The notes under the pieces: generated by a model
Seen by the model: only the letters and a program-made list of their open reading frames with translations
What the model was told of the DNA's origin: nothing
Databases searched by the model: none
Translations under genes and position numbers: made by a program
Shown here: one piece after another, positions 49,201-55,200 of the stretch
Position numbering within the stretch: position 1 is the stretch's first letter
How the letters are laid out: every line of letters begins with the position of its first letter
Origin: Holothuria scabra
Lineage: Eukaryota > Echinodermata > Holothuroidea > Aspidochirotida > Holothuriidae
Reading direction: 5' to 3'
NCBI GenBank assembly: GCA_037179385.1
Contig: CM074180.1
Span: 32,345,455 to 32,409,454, forward strand
Length of the DNA: 64,000 bases

Positions 49201-52200
49201 TGTTTTGCTCATTTAGTGAGGAGAAAATTATAACGATATACGAGTAAAGTTAATCTTGACCCATTTTGCCATTTTAAAATTCAGTGTCTGATCTCACTAC
49301 TGCGCTACTGCATAGCATGTGTCCATTTCGGAGCATTTTAACGTCTTCTTCTGCTGTCTTCGTTTTCATGATGTAACACTTTCCTTCATTTTTCTTTAAT
49401 TCAAGCGACTTGCCCAAAGTCTTCATGTCCCTCTTCTCCCGCTAACAAAATGGATGTGTATGATGTAACAAAATTATCGTGTAATTCATTCTATATGTCA
49501 TCTTCTCCAGTCTTTTGATACTACTAAGTTAAAACCCAGTTGTTCTCTTTTCATTCATTCCTATTTTCAGAGATTCGGATGAAGATGAAGACTCTAGACA
49601 ATGGGCTGTAAAACATAGTGAAGATGTTCTTTCTCTTGCCTACTATGACAGTATCCTCGCTACATCATCATACGATGGTGAAATATGGATTTGGTCTTTA
49701 GAAACAGCGCATCCTCTTTGCAAACTGTCGGCAAAAGAAGGCGTTAAACCTCAGACCGGTTCTCACATCGTGAATTTGGAATCAGACTTTGTCAATAAGT
49801 CGGCTGCAAAAATACTCGATCACAACCAGAATGATATTGACAATGATTATCCAAAAAGTTCACATCACAAAGACCATCGCGACTCAAGCGATAAACTAGG
49901 ATCTGAAAATCTGAAGAGTTTGAAAATATCCGACGACCATATTTCTAAAGAAGGAGGAGAAAAGGAGACGAGGAAGAAAAGTTTAACTGGGAGCCAGCCG
50001 TTACTACCCGCCATAAATACTTCAAAGAGACCGAGTCTTGTTGACAATGGGCAATGGGAGGCAAATCCTTCAAAAGAATCGAAGACTTTTTTCACAGAAA
50101 GTATGAGTAACTTTAAAAATAAAACAGGAGAGAAGGTAGAAGATGAAGCCGAACATCAAGAGGAGGATGAAGAGGGTGAAAATGAGGATGATGATGATTA
50201 TTCTCATGATCTGGACGCTGCTCTTCAAGAGGCAGGATTGATGGATACCAAGCACGATTCATCTGTCGATAAGGTATACAAATCTTTGAAAGTGGACTGT
50301 AGATTTCACAAGAAAATTGTTTCTTGTGACTTGTTGATTTCATTCTAATGATTAAATGATACGGACTAAGAATTTTGATGACTACTGGCATTTGTTGAAT
50401 GTAAATTTGCAAAAAAAGTAAATTCTAATGTGCTAATAAAGTTGATAAAATTGTGAAATCCAAACACTTGAAACTCCACTAATAAGTATGCAGCAGCAAT
50501 GCTCCAGGGAAGCGAATGGGGGAATTTTTTTGGATTAACAAACAAATTTCATTAATATTTCGTTTGTAAAGGGAAACAAGTTTGTAAAATTTCTTCCCTT
50601 TCGTGGTAGGGACTGTTAAAATGAGTCTTTTTTCAATTAAAATTGGCGTATAGGAATTGTGGGATGCACGGGAGATAGACAAATTGTGCTTAAAATTAGC
50701 ATGCGAAACACACGTTATATGGGACAAATTGTAAAAGAACCTTGTAAATCTCGAATGATTACGTTTACGTTGCCTAAGACAAAGAATGACACAGATAAGG
50801 ACCCTCTGGTAGGGAGGAATGGTTTTAACATCTTTTTTTAAAACCCAGTTTCTAGCATGCGTTGTCCTTACTGCTGCATTATTCATTTTCCCAATATTTC
50901 TAGATGTGTGCGTACGCAGTAGAAACGGGGGTAAGGGTATACAGGTTTTCTTAGCTTTTCACGCAAATCTCAACCTAATTTGCACTTTTGAATTTGATTT
51001 AATGCGTCTTTTATTTTGTCTTAATGTTGAAGGTTCTGTTCTTACAATCGAGACCAAACGACAAAGATACCGCAACGTTAATGGCTAGTGGAGCTGAAGG
51101 TTGGGTGAGGGCGTGGTCTATACATCACAAAGGTGGACTCTTAGGACAGTTCAACGCTGCCCACAAACCAAAAGAATCGATTCTAACGATGGCAACAGAT
51201 TCGAAGAACGAGTTTTTAATAACCGGAGACACGATGGGATATGTTAAGGTACGTGTTTAATTAAATATGCTCAAGGAAGAAAATGTTGTATATATGCTGA
51301 CAGGAAACGGCTTTAAACTAGGAATTTAATTTACATTTAAATAAAGTTAAGTTCTTTTACCCAACTCTTCCATGGTTTGGCTTCTTATTGCCAATGATTG
51401 ACTTCCCTCAATCAGGTATTGGGGGAGTTTGTTCCTTCTTTCAATCGCCCAAGCATTTTGTCACTTACATTGAGCTATGTTAGAGTTATTGCTTTCTTCT
51501 AAAGGCCAAAGGTTATAGGGACTTGCATAACGCTATACTATGGAAACGCATTGCCCACAGTTAAAAAAATCTATAGTCTCTTCAGGTGACAGGGATATAG
51601 AAAGCAACAGGGCCTTAGTCTGAGGGGGGTGGATAGGGGGCAACTACCCCTGAGATTGCCAAATCGTACATCCACCACGTGCCAAGTGGTAAGTGCGCTC
51701 CACAAGGTCATGAATGTAGTCTCCTCTAGGACATTTGAGTAACTAGACACCAGAAACCAAAAACTATAAATATCAATTGTGATAATAGTCAGTTTCCAGA
51801 TTGAGATTTCAAAATTGGAAATGTTTAGGTGTAACAGCGTAGTGCCGTTGTCAGACTGTGAAGCATTTGGCACAGTTTTCTACACACAAACTCACGGTAG
51901 GTAATAGGGAAAAAGGTCCCCAAACTATTCTGGACCCGTGCCTCGACAACCCCTCACAGTTTCCCATTCTTTGTAACAGTGTTTCGTAACTATCATTAGA
52001 ATCCGTGCCCTCATCCTCCTGGCTAGCATTAACTTTCACTATGATATCTGATCACTTTTTGTAGATATGGGACATCTCTAACTATTGTATCCACCAATCA
52101 GGAAAGTCACCCACAATGGAAGAGAAGGAGACGTTAGCCAATGAAAAAACTGCTCGTGAGAAACTATTTCCGTTTTTGAAAGGGAATACAAAACTGAAGG

Positions 52201-55200
52201 AACTCCAGGGAAAAGTTCTGGAAAAGGCAAAGTAAGTTGTTATAACTATTGCACCAATTTTTCGATACTTCTGCCAGCTCTTTAGCACAATTTTAATCTA
52301 TTGAAAATTAAGACGGATATCGCCTAGATGAGAATGTATCTGATGTTGCCTGGCGAATTAAGTTTTCAGTTCCTAAGGTATTTGATACACTAAAAAGGTC
52401 ATAAATTCTGTGGAATTTCCTATGCGAAAACGATTAAGTTTTAAGTTTAATGTGGCGAATTCGGTGTGATTTAGCCGACACTCATGAAGTATTTTGGATT
52501 TGGGCAGGGAGTTGCTAGAGACTCCCTGATTTGGGAGCTAGGAAAGTAATTCTTTTGGGTCAAACTCAATTTGAATTGGCCTCAGGCTGACAATTTAATC
52601 CTTTCAACATTAGGACAAAAGGGAAGGATAATTATAACCTGCTTTGGCTTTCTAAAACCGTGTTCTTTTTTCTGTTCTGTCTACAGGACGGCATTTCCGA
52701 AACCCCCTCCTCAGACTTGTCCAGAAGAAACGCTGCATTGGCCTCCTCAACTCAGCTCTTATAGAGCTCACCTCAAGACTATCACTCATGTTGAATATGC
52801 TGAAGATAAAAAGTTAATTATAACTTCCAGTGTGGATTGCTCCGTGCGTCTATGGACATTATGCGGAAGATACATAGGTGAGCAAAATATATATTTTTTG
52901 CGATTTACATATTTTTAAGAGGTGTGTTGCACCTCAAAGGAAGGAACTTAATAGAAGAAGTAGATTTTGGTATCGGTACTGTGTTGTCACACTCTGGTAA
53001 AGACTTGCTTTAGTTTATTACATTACTCTTCCATCCTCGGGGATTGACTGCATGGTCAAGTGGTTAGAGCATCAGACTTGTAGTCGAGAGGTCGGGAGGG
53101 TCGAGTCCTGACCAGGTCATACCAAAGACTTCAAAAACGGAACCTACTGCCGTTGTGCTTGGTGCTCAGCATAAGAAATGGGGCGATGCACACTGTTTAA
53201 CAGGGAATTTCCTAACTGGCTAACGACAGCGCTAATCCCTAACCTAATCCCTATTCCTAACAAAAAATACAATCGATGCAATACACTGGAAACAGCCAAT
53301 CAAGAAACACCTTGTTAAAAATGCGCATTTACCCGGAGTAATGAAGTAGGGAAAAGAGCCAGTGTATCACAACTGGGAAGAAGGCCGTGGCCGGCTCGAC
53401 TTGAACCAATTGGTTGGAACCTAGACCGTTAAATTACATCAAACCCGACCTATCTTCCATCGTCGGGTGACGCACGCATTGCGGGCAAATGCTTTTCACT
53501 GTTCAAGAAAATGCGTTAGTCTCGTTCTCTTCGTTTGATATTAAAGTTTTGAAAATAGAGATTGCTTGTTACTGTATAACTTTCCAAGAAACAAGTTAAG
53601 TCAAAAACATATTCAAAATACGCTTATACTTTATTCAAATTATGCACTAAAACCATGTGCATTTAATTTGTAAATTATTTTAACCAACATACTCTTTCCA
53701 AATAAAAATATGAGACAGGATTTGCAATGGGTCGTTTTTTTGTCAATGACATTTTAATGAACCAAAGAGTTGTTTTGAAAATGTGTAAAAATCTTTTCCT
53801 GTTAAACTTAGAAATGTACAAGAGGTAAACGCTAAGAATGGACCAAGCCTTTAGTTCATGGGTGTGTGGTCAGTTTGAAAAGAGGGATGTTTGCTAGGCG
53901 AAAATGTTATTCTGCCCAAAATTCTATCATCTAACAGTGTAAGCGGGGCGCAACCATTAGTGGCGCGAAGAATACAGCAAAATGCAGAAAATTGCGGCTC
54001 CTTAGAGAACCGAAAATGGTATTTTTCAAACTTGTAAAAGTAGAATCTGATCAATAAATCATTTTTTTCTTTTGTGAAAAACACAACATGAAGCACATGG
54101 TAATTTTAGTTAATTTCTTAGGAAGCAGGGAGGCGCTTTTTTTGTTTTTGTTTATAGAGGGTGCCCCCGATTGGTCGAAGAGAACCACTTCCCCCCAGTT
54201 GCCCCCTGGATCCTCCTTTGATTATACGCCATCTAAGACAAACGAAAACTAATAAGAATCTTTATTTATTTTCAGGTACCTTTGGACAGAAACGAGGATG
54301 GGACACACTCCCCGATACAATAATTCCTCAAAAATTTCCACGTAAAATGCCCCGTGATGTCCAAAGAGTGGCTTCGGCAATGACCCTAAAGGTGCTCAAT
54401 GGTGGGGTACAACCAAAATGGAGGTAAGATTCAACATACTAATGACGATATAGGAACTCAAAACTAATGAAGATGTATATATATAAAAAAATTCCTTTCT
54501 AAAAGTCATTTTTATCGATGGAACATATATAAATCCATGAACATTTTGAAATAAATGGTTTGGCGCCAATTTTTGCCGTCACATTTAAGTTTACACAAGC
54601 ATCAAGACCGATTTTGAAGTATTTTATATCCCGGTCGGTATATCTCTCGAATCTACAGATTAGCTAGAAATATCATGATGATTGTTGCTCGTAATCAAGG
54701 AAAGCAGGATGACATGGACCAGGATTACCAGTCGGGATCCCATTTGTACGATACCGATGACGCAACAGACGAAAAGAGGCAGGAATCTTGGGGAACCAGT
54801 GCCATCTTGGGGAAATCTTACAAACCGAAAACCAGACATAAAATGCCCCCAGTCTTACCAGATATAAAACAAAATCAGAGCCAGGTAAAACTTTGTAAAC
54901 ATTTCGAATCAAGAGAGATAAATCAGAGAAGGGGGTATGGAGAGAATGTGTGTCTGACAAGTTTGAAATGTGACGGGATATGGAACTGAACGAGCAAGGC
55001 CAGAGGAAGCTCGAAAGAGAGTAGAATTCCCTCCTGAAATTTGCGCCCCTACACTCTCAAAATTCGTTGTAATTTAACATACCGTAATAAAAATAAAGAG
55101 ACAGGTAGATTACAGAAAAATCCTGGCAAATAGTTTTCAGTATTTTTCTCTAATCTTTATGTATCTCTTTATTTTTCTTTCTGCTAATTAACAGTGATTT

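Noticed and set aside
50819..51088. Frame overlapping exon 17 as an independent protein
   Set aside because: It is a different frame over the intron and the exon 17 start; the in-phase WD40 frame explains the region.
53050..53115. A second functional tRNA gene
   Set aside because: Boxes A and B are recognisable, but the acceptor stem does not close, and the sequence continues into a body shared with 44894-45146 and is flanked by a retroposon-type TSD.
53238..53270. Interstitial telomere repeat (CCTAA-like)
   Set aside because: The CTAAYCCCTA units are part of a MITE also present at 58132-58279 and are irregular.
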